This document shows positions 1 to 9,852 of a stretch of 64,000 nucleotides of DNA, piece by piece (within the stretch, counting starts at the first letter, position 1; each line of letters opens with the position of its first letter). The stretch covers positions 248,001 to 312,000 of the forward strand of contig NZ_KB908215.1 of the NCBI RefSeq assembly GCF_000382365.1, read 5' to 3'. The stretch is from Pannonibacter phragmitetus DSM 14782 (GTDB lineage: Bacteria; Pseudomonadota; Alphaproteobacteria; Rhizobiales; Stappiaceae). Under the pieces are notes generated by a model. That model was given only the letters and a program-made list of their open reading frames with translations. It did no database searches and had not been told where the DNA came from. The position numbers and the translations under genes were made by a program.

Positions 1-453
1 TTTCCGGGCTGGGACAAGGGCGTTGGCGCTGCGCTGGCCGCGCTGATCATGCCGGCTGTGGCGCTCGCCCTGCCGCAGGCATCCATCCTTGCCCGCATCA
101 TGCGCTCGGCGCTGGTCGACACGCTGCACGAGGACTACATCCGCACCGCCCGTGCCAAGGGACTGACGGAGCGTGCGGCGCTGTGGGGCCACGCGCTGCG
201 TAACGCAATGATCCCGGTCCTTACCATCCTTGGCCTGCAGCTGTCGTTTCTGGTGACGGGCACGATCATCATCGAGAACGTCTTCTATCTGCCGGGGCTC
301 GGGCGGCTGATCTTCCAGGCCATCACCCAGCGCGATCTGATCGTCGTCAAAAGCGTCGTGGTGCTGATGGTCGGCTTCGTCATCTTCGTGACCTTCCTCG
401 TGGATGCAGCCTATGCGCTGGCGGATCCGCGGCTGCGGCGGAGGGCGGCGTGA
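1..453 (+). CDS. ABC transporter permease, DppB/OppB type (5' end outside window)
   Basis: C-terminal about 150 residues of an inner-membrane permease of the peptide/nickel ABC importer family; the frame is open from base 1, so the gene begins upstream. It carries the cytoplasmic coupling loop typical of the family (DYIRTARAKGL, about residues 44-54 of the visible part), which docks onto the ATPase, and then the last two membrane segments. The stop overlaps the GTG of the next permease (GTGA), so the two are translationally coupled. The cognate binding-protein gene is presumably just upstream of the window. The substrate cannot be told from the sequence. Confidence 0.9.
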   Translation, partial: FPGWDKGVGAALAALIMPAVALALPQASILARIMRSALVDTLHEDYIRTARAKGLTERAALWGHALRNAMIPVLTILGLQLSFLVTGTIIIENVFYLPGLGRLIFQAITQRDLIVVKSVVVLMVGFVIFVTFLVDAAYALADPRLRRRAA

Positions 454-1268
454 GCAGACGGCATCTATCCTTCGCACTTGGCCTGGCGCTGACGCTGCTG
501 TTCCTCGGCGCGGCCCTGCTGTCGCTGGTGTGGACGCCGCACGACATTGCCACCTTCAAGGTGTCCGCCAAGCTGCAGGGCCCCAGCCTCACCTATTGGC
601 TGGGCACCGACCACTATGGCCGGGATGTGCTCTCCATGCTCATGGTGGGCGCGCGCACCTCGATTGCCGTGGCGCTGGTGGCGGTGGGCATCGGCATGGC
701 GATCGGCATTCCGCTGGGGCTGTGGGCGGCCAACCGGCGGGGGCTGATGGACGAGGCGATCATGCGCTTCAACGATCTGGTCTTTGCCTTTCCCGCCCTG
801 CTGTCCGCCGTGCTGATCACGGCGCTGGCCGGTCCCGGAGCCTTTAATGCCATCATTGCCATCGGCCTGTTCAACATCCCCGTCTTCGCCCGCGTCGCAC
901 GCGGGGCGGCGCTGGCCCTCTCCTCGCGCGAATATCTGATGGCGGCGCGGGTGGCGGGAAAGGGCGAGGTGCGGGTGACGATGGAACATGTGCTGCCGAA
1001 CATCGCCAACCTGCTGATCGTGCAGGCGACCATCCAGTTCTCCCTCGGCATTCTGGCAGAAGCCTCGCTGTCCTACATCGGCCTTGGCGCCCAGCCGCCG
1101 CAGACGAGCTGGGGGCGGATGCTGAACGAGGCGCAGACGATGATGGCCTTTGCCCCGCAACTGGCGCTTTACCCCGGCCTTGCCATCGTGCTGACGGTGA
1201 TGGGGCTCAACCTGCTGGGGGATGGCCTGCGCGACCTGACCGACCCGAAACTGCGGGGACGCGCATGA
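450..1268 (+). CDS. ABC transporter permease, DppC/OppC type
   Basis: 272-residue second permease of a peptide/nickel-family importer. One N-terminal membrane segment is followed by the DppC hallmark LGTDHYGRDVLSMLMVGAR (about residues 51-69) and then the five-helix transport domain with the coupling loop around SREYLMAARVAGKG. It starts with GTG overlapping the upstream stop by four bases and ends by overlapping the ATPase ATG (ATGA), so permease, permease and ATPase form one tight operon. The length is normal for the family. Confidence 0.93.
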   Translation: MSRRHLSFALGLALTLLFLGAALLSLVWTPHDIATFKVSAKLQGPSLTYWLGTDHYGRDVLSMLMVGARTSIAVALVAVGIGMAIGIPLGLWAANRRGLMDEAIMRFNDLVFAFPALLSAVLITALAGPGAFNAIIAIGLFNIPVFARVARGAALALSSREYLMAARVAGKGEVRVTMEHVLPNIANLLIVQATIQFSLGILAEASLSYIGLGAQPPQTSWGRMLNEAQTMMAFAPQLALYPGLAIVLTVMGLNLLGDGLRDLTDPKLRGRA

Positions 1269-2938
1269 CCGGACCGCTGCTGAGCGTCAACAACCTGTCG
1301 CTGGACATTGGTTCCCGGCAGATCATCCGCGATCTCAGCCTTGAGATCCGCGCGGGCGAAGTGCTGGGGCTGGTGGGGGAAAGCGGATCGGGCAAGTCGC
1401 TGACAGCGCTCTCGATCCTGCGCCTGCTGCCGCACAGGGCAAGGCTCTCCGGCTCCATCCGGCTGGATGGGGAGGAACTGACGGACAAGAGCGAGGCTGC
1501 CATGTGCGCCTTGCGCGGCAACGTCGTTTCGATGGTGTTTCAGGAGCCGATGACGGCACTGAACCCGGTGAAGACCATCGGCGCACAGGTGGCGGAAAGC
1601 CTCGCCGTGCATGGCAAGGTGAGCCGCACGGAAGCAGCGCGGGAAGCGTCCCTGCTGCTGGACCGGGTAGGCCTTACGCGCGCCCGTGTCTCGCCGGACC
1701 GGTTCCCGCATGAACTGTCAGGCGGGCAGCGCCAGCGCGTGGTCATCGCCATGGCCATCGCCTGCCGCCCGAAGCTGCTGATTGCCGATGAGCCGACAAC
1801 AGCCCTCGATGTAACCGTTCAGGCGCAGATCCTCGATCTGCTGAAGGAAATCGTCGGCCGCGAGAAGATCGCGCTGCTGCTGATCAGCCATGATCTGGCG
1901 GTGGTGGCCGACATGGCCGCCCGTATCGCCATCATGAAGGACGGGGAACTGGTGGAGGAAGGCCCCACCCGCCAGCTGTTGCGCGGCTTCAATGCCCCCT
2001 ACTCCCGCCGCCTGCTGGCGGCCTCCAGCCATATGCCGAAGCGCATTGCGGCCAGCCCGGCTGCCGCCGGCCGCAAGCAGACAGCGGCCACGCCGCTGCT
2101 GAGGGTGGACCGGCTGACGGTTGATTATCCAGTCCCCGGCGCAGGGTTTCTCTCGCGCCTGACCGGACGCGGAGGGCGGCTCAGGGCGGTCGATGGTGTC
2201 AGCCTGGAAGTTGCGGAAGGGGAAAGCGTCGGGCTGGTGGGCGAATCCGGTTGCGGCAAGTCCACATTGGCGCGGACCATTCTCGGCCTGCAGAAACCGT
2301 CCGGCGGCACGATCCTGATTGACGGCGAGGCGCCGCACGAGGTGCGCGGTGAGGCCATGCGGGCGCTGCGGCGCAAGGTGCAGGTGGTGTTTCAGGACCC
2401 CTATGGCAGCTTCGACCCGCGCCAGACGGTGGAACAGGCGATTGCCGAGCCGCTGCATCTTTATCCGGAGCTGAAGCCTGCACAGAAGCGGCGGCGGGTG
2501 GCGGATGCGCTGGTGTCCGTTGGCCTCACGCCCGAGGACGGGAAGAAGTACCCGCATGAGTTTTCCGGCGGGCAGCGCCAGCGCATCGGCATTGCCCGGG
2601 CGCTGGTGACGGAGCCGAAGCTGATCATCGCAGATGAGCCCGTGTCAGCGCTGGATGTATCGATCCGGGCGCAGGTGCTCGATCTTTTCGCCAGCCTGCA
2701 GGACCGGCTGGGCCTGAGCTATCTCTTCATCTCGCACGACCTGACGGTGGTGCGCGCAATCACCGACCGGGTGGTGGTGATGAACGGGGGCGTGGCTGTC
2801 GAGGAAGGGAAGAGCGCAGCCGTACTGACTGAGCCATCCCATCCCTATACGAAACTGCTGGTGGCCTCCGCCCCGGATCTCGACGCCATCCTGCGGCGGC
2901 GGGAGGCGGAAGAAGCCGGGCTTAGCGCACCGGCTTGA
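1265..2938 (+). CDS. ABC transporter ATP-binding protein, two fused ATPase domains (DppD-DppF type)
   Basis: 557-residue protein with two complete ABC ATPase domains. The N-terminal half has Walker A GESGSGKS (about residue 38), signature LSGGQRQRV and Walker [13 protein letters not shown]; the C-terminal half has GESGCGKS (about 324), signature [10 protein letters not shown] and LIIADEPVSALD. Each half ends with an oligopeptide-transporter C-terminal extension. It energises the two permeases encoded just upstream. A single protein replacing separate DppD and DppF subunits is common in this family (YejF type). Its last 17 bases overlap the 3' end of the convergent methyltransferase gene. Confidence 0.95.
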   Translation: MTGPLLSVNNLSLDIGSRQIIRDLSLEIRAGEVLGLVGESGSGKSLTALSILRLLPHRARLSGSIRLDGEELTDKSEAAMCALRGNVVSMVFQEPMTALNPVKTIGAQVAESLAVHGKVSRTEAAREASLLLDRVGLTRARVSPDRFPHELSGGQRQRVVIAMAIACRPKLLIADEPTTALDVTVQAQILDLLKEIVGREKIALLLISHDLAVVADMAARIAIMKDGELVEEGPTRQLLRGFNAPYSRRLLAASSHMPKRIAASPAAAGRKQTAATPLLRVDRLTVDYPVPGAGFLSRLTGRGGRLRAVDGVSLEVAEGESVGLVGESGCGKSTLARTILGLQKPSGGTILIDGEAPHEVRGEAMRALRRKVQVVFQDPYGSFDPRQTVEQAIAEPLHLYPELKPAQKRRRVADALVSVGLTPEDGKKYPHEFSGGQRQRIGIARALVTEPKLIIADEPVSALDVSIRAQVLDLFASLQDRLGLSYLFISHDLTVVRAITDRVVVMNGGVAVEEGKSAAVLTEPSHPYTKLLVASAPDLDAILRRREAEEAGLSAPA

Positions 2939-3515
2939 TCAGGCGCAGGCGCCACGTGACGCCCTTCTTGTCCGACACCAGCCGGTAGTCATCCAGCACC
3001 TGCCAGCGGCTGGCATCATCCGTCGCTTCCCAGAGGCGGGCGATGAGCTTGTTCGCACCGGACTCGGGCCGCTTCGGGGAATACATCGACAGGGCAATCA
3101 CCCCATCCTCCGCCAGGAACGGCACGTAGCGGGAAACAACGGCTGCCGGATCATCGGCGAAATGCAGCACCTCGTTGAAGACAACGGCGCTGTAACGCTC
3201 GCCTTCATTCGGAGTGAAGCTGTGCATGTCGCCTGCCCGCAGCGAGGCGATGGACGGGTCCACATTGGCGATTTCCAGCGCGCGCGGGGCCAGGTCCACA
3301 CCCGTGTAGTGCTTGAGCCCGAGCGGGGCGAGGCGCTCATAGAGAAGGCCCTCGCCGCAGCCGATATCCAGCACCCGGTCAAAGGCCTTGTTCAGCAGCA
3401 GCCACATGCCGATGATGCCGTAGCGCCCGCTCTCAGGAAGATCACGCAGGAAAGCCCAGCGGCCGGCCTCGTATTCCTCGTCCCAGCCTTCGGCGGTGGT
3501 GGCATTCTTCGACAT
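2922..3515 (-). CDS. class I SAM-dependent methyltransferase
   Basis: 197-residue small methyltransferase. Motif I VLDIGCGEGLLYERL (about residues 50-64) binds S-adenosylmethionine; the acidic post-I TGVDLAPRALEIA and the motif around FNEVLHF follow. The fold resembles NodS-like or trans-aconitate-type methyltransferases, but the substrate is unknown. The start is supported by a strong AAGGAG seven bases upstream. It lies 60 bp after a minus-strand ABC permease gene and may be the last gene of that operon, so it could modify a transported compound (inference). Its end overlaps the convergent ATPase gene by 17 bp. Confidence 0.85.
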   Translation of the reverse strand: MSKNATTAEGWDEEYEAGRWAFLRDLPESGRYGIIGMWLLLNKAFDRVLDIGCGEGLLYERLAPLGLKHYTGVDLAPRALEIANVDPSIASLRAGDMHSFTPNEGERYSAVVFNEVLHFADDPAAVVSRYVPFLAEDGVIALSMYSPKRPESGANKLIARLWEATDDASRWQVLDDYRLVSDKKGVTWRLRLIKPVR

Positions 3516-3575
3516 GTCAAAACTCCTTATACCGAAGCGCAGAGGCTGCGCTCCGGGTCAATTCCCTCATGCGCT

Positions 3576-4739
3576 TCACTTATAGGGGTCGGCGGCGTCG
3601 CGCAAACCATCTCCCAGGAAATTGAACGCGAGGACGACAATGATGATCGGGATGATCGGCGCCATCAGCCAGGGATAGACCGTCACCACCGAGATGTTCT
3701 GCGCCTCGTTGAGCAGAACGCCCCAGGAGACGGCCGGGCGGCGCAGGCCCAGATTGAGGAAAGACAGCGCCGTTTCACCCAGGATCATGCCCGGAATGGA
3801 CAGGGTGGCCGAGGCGATGATGTGGCTGGTGAAGCCCGGCAGCAGATGCTTGCGGATGACGCGGGACGGCTTTGCGCCCATCAGCAAGGCCGCCTGCGCA
3901 TATTCCTCCTCGCGCAGGGACAGGAGCTTGGAGCGCACCGCACGGGCAAGGCCCGGCCAGTCGAGCAGGCCCAGAATGATGGTGATGCCGAAATAGATCC
4001 AGACCGGATTCCACGTCACCGGCAGCGCAGCGGAGAGCGCCATCCACAGCGGCAGTTCCGGCAGGGAGCGCATGATCTCGATGAGCCGCTGGATGGCGCT
4101 GTCGATGAAGCCGCCGAAATAGCCGGCAATGCCGCCGAAGAAGAGCCCGAGCACGATGGAGATGGCAACGCCGACGAGGCCAACCGTCAGCGACAGCCTT
4201 GCGCCATAGACGAGACCGGAGAACTGGTCGCGGCCGAGGCGGTCGGTGCCCAGAAGATAGAAGGTTCCATCAGTGGGGGCGCAGACCAGACGGAAGCTGG
4301 CGTCGAACAGGCCCCAGAACTGATAGGTGCTGCCACGGCAGAAGAAGCGCAGATGCTTCGGCGTGCTTCTGTCTTCCGTGTAGATCCAGCTCAGGTTCTC
4401 CATGTCGACCTCAGCCTTGAGGTCATAGACGAAGGGCGTGGTCAGGCTGCCCTCGTGGAAGAAGCGCACGGTCTGCGGCGGCGCATAAAGATGCTGGGAA
4501 TCGCGCTCCGACGGCTTGTAGGGCGCAATCACCTCGGCGAAGGGCACGCAGAGATAAAACAGCAGCAGAATGACGCCGGACCACAGGGCAAGTTTGTGGC
4601 GGCGGAACTTCCACCACATGATCTGCCACTGGGAGGCCTGGAAATAGCGTTCCTGCTCCGGCGTCAGGGCCTTGGTTTCACGCGGATTGAAGGGGGCATC
4701 GTCAACGAAATGGCCCTCGTCACGCTCGGTTGCACTCAT
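3576..4739 (-). CDS. ABC transporter permease, DppC type with extended N-terminus
   Basis: 387-residue inner-membrane permease. About 45 hydrophilic N-terminal residues precede the first membrane helix, and a roughly 100-residue periplasmic insert follows before the family motif LGTDRLGRDQFSGLVYGAR. The transport domain then has the coupling loop REEEYAQAALLMGAKPSR. At 387 residues it is longer than the usual 280-300 for DppC; the extra length lies in the N-terminus and first periplasmic region. Its ATG overlaps the stop of the DppB-type gene (ATGA). It works with the permease, binding protein and ATPase encoded upstream on the same strand. Confidence 0.92.
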   Translation of the reverse strand: MSATERDEGHFVDDAPFNPRETKALTPEQERYFQASQWQIMWWKFRRHKLALWSGVILLLFYLCVPFAEVIAPYKPSERDSQHLYAPPQTVRFFHEGSLTTPFVYDLKAEVDMENLSWIYTEDRSTPKHLRFFCRGSTYQFWGLFDASFRLVCAPTDGTFYLLGTDRLGRDQFSGLVYGARLSLTVGLVGVAISIVLGLFFGGIAGYFGGFIDSAIQRLIEIMRSLPELPLWMALSAALPVTWNPVWIYFGITIILGLLDWPGLARAVRSKLLSLREEEYAQAALLMGAKPSRVIRKHLLPGFTSHIIASATLSIPGMILGETALSFLNLGLRRPAVSWGVLLNEAQNISVVTVYPWLMAPIIPIIIVVLAFNFLGDGLRDAADPYK

Positions 4740-5761
4740 GCGCCGGCCCTCCCGCCCAGACGGATGCGCGGATCAAGGACCGCCAGAAGAAGATCGGACA
4801 CCAGCATGCCCAGCAGGGTCAGCATGGCAACGAACAGCAGGATGAAGCCGGCCAGGAACTGATCCTGCGACTGCAGCGCCGACAGAAGCACCGGCCCGAC
4901 GGTGGGCAGATTGAGCACCACGGAGACGATGACCGAGCCGGAGACAAGCGAAGGGATCAGGTTGCCGATGTCGGAGATGAAGGGGTTCAGCGCCATGCGC
5001 AGCGGATATTTCACCAGTGCCTTGCCCTCGCTGAGGCCCTTGGCACGGGCGGTGGTGACATATTGCTTGTGCAGTTCGTCCAGCAGGTTGGCCCTGAGGC
5101 GGCGGATCATTGCCGCCGTGCCGGAGGTGCCGATGACGATGGTCGGCACGATCAGATGCGCCATGACGGACATGGTCTTGTCCATGCTCCACGGCTGGCC
5201 GATGTACTGCGGGTCCATCAGGCCGCCGATCGACAGGCCGAACCATTGATTGAAGAAATAGAGCAGGATCAGGCCCAGCAGGAAATTGGGGGTCGCAAGG
5301 CCGAGATAACCCAGCAGGGTGAAGCCGTAATCCCCCCAGGAATACTGCCGTGTTGCCGAGTAGATGCCGATGGGGAAGGACACGACATAGACGAAGAGGA
5401 TGGTGGCGGCATTCAGGATCAGGGTCAGCGGCAGGGTCGGCCCCACCACTTCAGACACCGGCTTTTCAAACTCGAAGGACCAGCCCCAATTGCCCTGGAG
5501 CAGACCGTCGAAGCCGTGCGGCCCCGGCCAGGCGCCGATCCAGACGAGATAGCGCTCGAAGAACGGCCGGTCCATGGCAAACTCGGCGCGCAGGAACTCC
5601 AGCTTGGCAATGGAGGAAGCCTCGCCGGTGGAGCGCAGCATGGCGATCTGGTTGGAGATGTAATCCCCCGCCGGCAGCTCGATGATGAAGAAGATCAGCA
5701 GGCTGATCACGAAAAGCGTCGGGATCATCGTCAGGACCCGGCGCAGGATGTAGACAAACAT
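4736..5761 (-). CDS. ABC transporter permease, DppB type
   Basis: 341-residue permease starting MFVYILRRVLTMIPTL, the classic DppB N-terminus; an in-frame start 12 codons earlier lacks a ribosome site, whereas AGAGGGG stands before this ATG. Six membrane segments are expected, with the coupling loop QYVTTARAKGLSEGKAL about two thirds along. An insertion between the first two helices carries a periplasmic loop containing WIGAWPGPHGFDGL. It is translationally coupled to the next permease and about 80 bp after the binding-protein gene, so it belongs to the same importer. Confidence 0.92.
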   Translation of the reverse strand: MFVYILRRVLTMIPTLFVISLLIFFIIELPAGDYISNQIAMLRSTGEASSIAKLEFLRAEFAMDRPFFERYLVWIGAWPGPHGFDGLLQGNWGWSFEFEKPVSEVVGPTLPLTLILNAATILFVYVVSFPIGIYSATRQYSWGDYGFTLLGYLGLATPNFLLGLILLYFFNQWFGLSIGGLMDPQYIGQPWSMDKTMSVMAHLIVPTIVIGTSGTAAMIRRLRANLLDELHKQYVTTARAKGLSEGKALVKYPLRMALNPFISDIGNLIPSLVSGSVIVSVVLNLPTVGPVLLSALQSQDQFLAGFILLFVAMLTLLGMLVSDLLLAVLDPRIRLGGRAGA

Positions 5762-5839
5762 CAGAGCCCCTCTCTCTGCCCGGCGCGGATGGCGCACACC
5801 TGCTCAAACAACAGGACAGTCATTCTCTCTCACGCCCCC

Positions 5840-7756
5840 TCAACGCTGACCGGACAGCCAGAATTCGTCCATGCGGTGAAGCCCGAACTGGGAACCGGGG
5901 TCCCAGCCGTAGATGGCTTCCTGCGGCACGTTTTCGACACCCTTGACCACCACCGGCTGGCGCACCTGCGAGACGAGGCCAATGCGGATGGTCTCGTCTG
6001 CGTGGATCTGGAGAATCTGATGCCAGATCTCATCGCGCTGTTCCGGCGAGATGGACGTAAGCCAGGCCTCGTAAAGCTGCATCAGCTTTACGGCAGGCTC
6101 CCAGTCAGGCTTTTCACCGCTCTTGCCGCCGGTCTCGTAGAAATCCCCCCAGGAGGGCCAGGACAGCCAGTCGACGCGGGAGGGGACAAGCTCGGTGGGC
6201 GGCATTTCCGATGTCGGGATGCCGTTGTCGAGGCCCGACCAGACCGCCATGACGAGATCGCCGGAAATGGCCCTGTCGCGCATTGTGTCGCGCTGGCTTG
6301 GCTTGACGAAGAGCTTGACGCCGATATCGCGCCAGGTCTCGCCCACCAGTTCCAGTGCATCGGACTCGGTCTGGCTCTCGCCGGAGGTCTCCACAATGAT
6401 TTCCAGCGGGCGGCCATCGGGCAGCAGGCGGATGCCATCACCGCGCCGCTTGGTCAGGCCCATCTCGTCCAGCAGGGCATTGGCCTTGTCCGGATCAAAG
6501 CCCGCCCAGCGGGTGCGGTACTCTTCCCTGTAGAGCGGGCTGATGTCGATGACCGTGTCATTGCCCGGCACGGCAAGGCCGAAATAGAGCACCCGGTTGA
6601 TCATTTCCCGGTCAATGCCCAGAGACAGGGCATGGCGGAAGCGGGTGTCGCGCAGAAGCGTGCGCCACACCGGATCCTTCACCGTCAGGTTCGGCAGGAT
6701 GGCAATCTCCGCGCCCTTGGAAATCGGCCAGAGCAGCGTCTTGTAGCCCTGGTTCTTCTCGCCCTTCTTCAGCACGGTGATATCGGCAAAGGAGAGATTG
6801 CGGGCCTGAAGATTGGCATCGCCCGCCTGGGTCTTGGCCGGGATCAGCTTGCCGTCGGCCACGGTCATGATCACCCGGTCCACATAGGGCAGTTGCTGGC
6901 CGGTGCTGTCCACCCGGTGGTAGAAGGGATTGCGCACCAGCACGAACCGCTGGTCGCTTTCTGCCGTGATCCGGACCCAGGGCTGCAGCGAGGGCAGATC
7001 CGGGTTGCCCGCATTGTACATGTCATCCAGCTTGTTGTGCAGCGCCGCCCAGGAGCGCGCCTTCTGTGCCTGCGCCGCCCGTTCGATGATCGCAGGATCG
7101 CCGTAGCGGGCATGATACTGTTTCAGGTAATGCGCCGGACGGTAGATGAACGGCGGGCGGGACAGAGCCAGTTCCGGCAGGAACAGCGGATTGGGGCTCT
7201 CCCAGCTGTAGCGGACGGTCGTCTCGTCCAGAACCTCGAACACCGGCCCCTTGCCGCCCGCCAGCAGGAAGGGCGGCAGGCCTGCCGGTGTCAGCTCCGG
7301 ATTGGTGATCACATCCTCGAAGAAGTAGCGGAAATCCTCGGAGGTGAAGGGCTGGCCGTTGGACCACTTGTGCCCCTTGCGCAGATGCAGCGTGAAGATG
7401 CGCCCGTCCACCACCTCCACATCCTTGAGAATGTCGGGAACAAGCTCCAGATCCGCATTGTAGCCGACAAGCCGGGCATAGCCCCAGACGTTGATCAGGC
7501 GCACATCACGGGCGCGGCCGATGAGGGTGTTGATATCACCGCCCGGCACGCCGGTCTTGCGGCCATGGGCCTCCAGATCCACGATCAAGGGCTCTTGCGG
7601 CACGCGCTCGCTGACCGGCGGCGGATTGATGAAGCCAAGCTGCTCAAGGCCGGCAGTTTCCTTCAACACCAGCGCGGATGCCGGAGACAGAAGCGCGGCG
7701 GCGACAAGGCAGGCTGCGGCCAGCCGCTGGCCTGCTGCCAGAATATGCCCGCTCAT
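5840..7756 (-). CDS. periplasmic peptide/nickel-family substrate-binding protein of ABC importer
   Basis: 638-residue family 5 extracellular solute-binding protein (SBP_bac_5). The chosen ATG ([10 protein letters not shown]) has GAAGGAGA seven bases upstream and forms ATGA with the stop of the ATPase gene; a start 16 codons upstream is less likely. A Sec signal peptide of about 32 residues ends at PASA. The mature region holds family signatures such as HLRKGHKWSNGQPFTSEDF and, later, RFRHALSLGIDREMIN. It is long for the family (usually 500-550), as are many rhizobial members. The ligand is unknown; peptides, opines or similar solutes are possible. Confidence 0.92.
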   Translation of the reverse strand: MSGHILAAGQRLAAACLVAAALLSPASALVLKETAGLEQLGFINPPPVSERVPQEPLIVDLEAHGRKTGVPGGDINTLIGRARDVRLINVWGYARLVGYNADLELVPDILKDVEVVDGRIFTLHLRKGHKWSNGQPFTSEDFRYFFEDVITNPELTPAGLPPFLLAGGKGPVFEVLDETTVRYSWESPNPLFLPELALSRPPFIYRPAHYLKQYHARYGDPAIIERAAQAQKARSWAALHNKLDDMYNAGNPDLPSLQPWVRITAESDQRFVLVRNPFYHRVDSTGQQLPYVDRVIMTVADGKLIPAKTQAGDANLQARNLSFADITVLKKGEKNQGYKTLLWPISKGAEIAILPNLTVKDPVWRTLLRDTRFRHALSLGIDREMINRVLYFGLAVPGNDTVIDISPLYREEYRTRWAGFDPDKANALLDEMGLTKRRGDGIRLLPDGRPLEIIVETSGESQTESDALELVGETWRDIGVKLFVKPSQRDTMRDRAISGDLVMAVWSGLDNGIPTSEMPPTELVPSRVDWLSWPSWGDFYETGGKSGEKPDWEPAVKLMQLYEAWLTSISPEQRDEIWHQILQIHADETIRIGLVSQVRQPVVVKGVENVPQEAIYGWDPGSQFGLHRMDEFWLSGQR

Positions 7757-9642
7757 GCTGCGGTCTCCTTCAGGGGGCCGCCTGCGGCAAGGCCCGGGGC
7801 GCAAACCAGATGTTCGGGCGCCACCTCAACAAGCGTGGGCGCCATGCCTGCGCCAAGACGGTATGGCTCCGGCCAGGCGGAAGGGTCCGAGGCCCGCTGG
7901 GCGCCGAGAGCGGCAAAATCCAGCGGACAGTTCAGATCCGGCTCCGGCACGGCGGCCAGCAGAGCGCGCGTATAGGGGTGCTGCGGACTGGATATGACGT
8001 CCCTCGTCCGGCCCAGCTCCACCAGCCGCCCGCGGCACATGACGGCGATGCGGTCGGCGATGTAGTCAACGACCGCGAGATTGTGGCTGACGAAGAGATA
8101 GGTGAGGCCGAGATCGGCCTTGAGATCCTGCAGCAGGTTGAGCACCTGCGCCTGCACGGACACATCAAGCGCTGAGGTTGGCTCATCGCAGAGAATGAAC
8201 TCCGGCCCGAGTGCCAGGGCGCGGGCGATGCCGATGCGCTGGCGCTGGCCACCGGAGAAGGAATGGGGATAGCGGCGCAGATAGCGCGGATCGAGGCCGA
8301 CAAGCTGGATCAGCTCGCGCACCCGCTCGGCCTGTTCCTTCGGCGTGCCGGCCTTGTGGATCTGTAGCGGCTCGCTGAGGATCTCGTTCACCGTCATGCG
8401 GGGATTGAGCGAGGAGAAGGGGTCCTGAAAGATGAACTGGGCCCGGCGGCGGTAGTCGAGCAGTTCGGCGCCGCAGAGTTCCGCCACATTGGCCGGTGTC
8501 TTGCCGCCGTGATAGATGATCGAGCCGTCAGATACCGGAATGGCCCGCAGGATCGCCTTGGCAAGGGTGGTCTTGCCGGAGCCGGACTCGCCGACGATGC
8601 CCAGACACTCGCCCTTGCGGACCGTCAGGTTGATATCGTCGAGCGCCTTCACCGTGCGCGGCTTGCCCGAAAACAGGCTGCCCTTGCGGGTGGTAAAGTC
8701 CTTGGAAACGCCCTTGATCTCGATCAGAGGCTTGCCGGCCGGCAGGTCAGAGGCCGCACATGCGGTTCTGCGGATGCCGGATGTGTCCACCTTGATCGGG
8801 CGGATCGGCTCCAGCCGTTCGGCCTTGTCCATGTGGAAGCGCGGCACGGCATGAAGCAGCGCCTTGAGGTAGGGGTGGCCCGGTGCGGAGAAGAGCTGGC
8901 TGGCCGTACCCTTTTCCATGATGCGCCCGTGATAGATCACCACCACTTCGTCCGCCATGTTGGCAACGACGCCGAAGTCATGGGTGATCATCAGCACGGA
9001 CATCTGCAGCTCGGACTGCACTTCCTTGATGAGCTTGAGGATTTCGGCCTGGATCGTCACATCCAGGGCTGTTGTCGGCTCATCGGCGATCAGCAGCGCC
9101 GGGCGGCAGATCAGGGCCATGGCAATCATGGCACGCTGGCGCAGGCCGCCGGACAGCTCGAAGGGGTAGTTGTCGAGCGCACGGGCCGGGTCCGGGAAAT
9201 GCACGAGACGCAGCATTTCGCGTGTCAGTTCCCGCGCTTCGCCCGCCCCGCAATTGCGGTGCAGCCGCGCCGCCTCGCCGATCTGGTCGCCAATGGTATG
9301 CAGCGGCGAAAGCGAGGTCATCGGCTCCTGGAAGATGATCGCAACCCGGTTGCCGCGCAAGTGCCGCATCTGCGGGCCCTTGCGGTCAAGCGCTGCAATA
9401 TTCACCGGCGGGATCTTGCCGGTTGGATCGGTCAACACCACTTCACCGGAGGTGACACGGGCCGATGCGGGCAGCAGGCCCATGATCGTCTGGGACACGA
9501 CAGTCTTGCCGGAACCGGACTCGCCCACCAGGGCGACAGTCTTGTTCTGGGGAATGGCGAAAGAAATTCCGTCGACGGCGCGCGAGACGCCTTCGTCCGT
9601 ATGGAAATCAACGGTCAGGCCGTTGATCGAGAGTACATTCAC
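7753..9642 (-). CDS. ABC transporter ATP-binding protein, two fused ATPase domains
   Basis: 629 residues from the GTG start ([13 protein letters not shown]), which has a GGAGGG upstream; the reading frame extends 29 codons further but without family-like sequence. Domain 1 has [19 protein letters not shown] and [12 protein letters not shown]; domain 2 has [18 protein letters not shown] and [12 protein letters not shown]. It powers the importer encoded directly downstream; gene order here is ATPase, binding protein, DppB, DppC, with the first overlap ATGA. The operon promoter should lie in the 210 bp between this gene and the cyclase gene, where no clear consensus was found. Confidence 0.93.
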   Translation of the reverse strand: MNVLSINGLTVDFHTDEGVSRAVDGISFAIPQNKTVALVGESGSGKTVVSQTIMGLLPASARVTSGEVVLTDPTGKIPPVNIAALDRKGPQMRHLRGNRVAIIFQEPMTSLSPLHTIGDQIGEAARLHRNCGAGEARELTREMLRLVHFPDPARALDNYPFELSGGLRQRAMIAMALICRPALLIADEPTTALDVTIQAEILKLIKEVQSELQMSVLMITHDFGVVANMADEVVVIYHGRIMEKGTASQLFSAPGHPYLKALLHAVPRFHMDKAERLEPIRPIKVDTSGIRRTACAASDLPAGKPLIEIKGVSKDFTTRKGSLFSGKPRTVKALDDINLTVRKGECLGIVGESGSGKTTLAKAILRAIPVSDGSIIYHGGKTPANVAELCGAELLDYRRRAQFIFQDPFSSLNPRMTVNEILSEPLQIHKAGTPKEQAERVRELIQLVGLDPRYLRRYPHSFSGGQRQRIGIARALALGPEFILCDEPTSALDVSVQAQVLNLLQDLKADLGLTYLFVSHNLAVVDYIADRIAVMCRGRLVELGRTRDVISSPQHPYTRALLAAVPEPDLNCPLDFAALGAQRASDPSAWPEPYRLGAGMAPTLVEVAPEHLVCAPGLAAGGPLKETAA

Positions 9643-9852
9643 TCTGGTGTCCCTCCCCCAAGAGACAGTTGCTGCACACGAAGGCCGCCTGCCGCACGGC
9701 ATGCCTGCTCCCGTAATACCTGTGTTCATAACGGTATAGGGAAGTCATGCCGCTTCCGTGACGGCTATCACATGTTCAGCCTATCCGCACAGAATACCCG
9801 GCGGCAAGAGACAGGCGTTGATGATCCGGAGAAATGCAGTGCTGACGGGGAC

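Noticed and set aside
4730-7975. 1081-codon plus-strand open frame, and similar long frames at 8509-11640, 18741-21692 and 13761-15842
   Set aside because: They are antisense to clear ABC transporter, cyclase, glnE and pepN genes; composition is Arg/Gln/His-rich with no domains, as expected for shadows in high-GC DNA.
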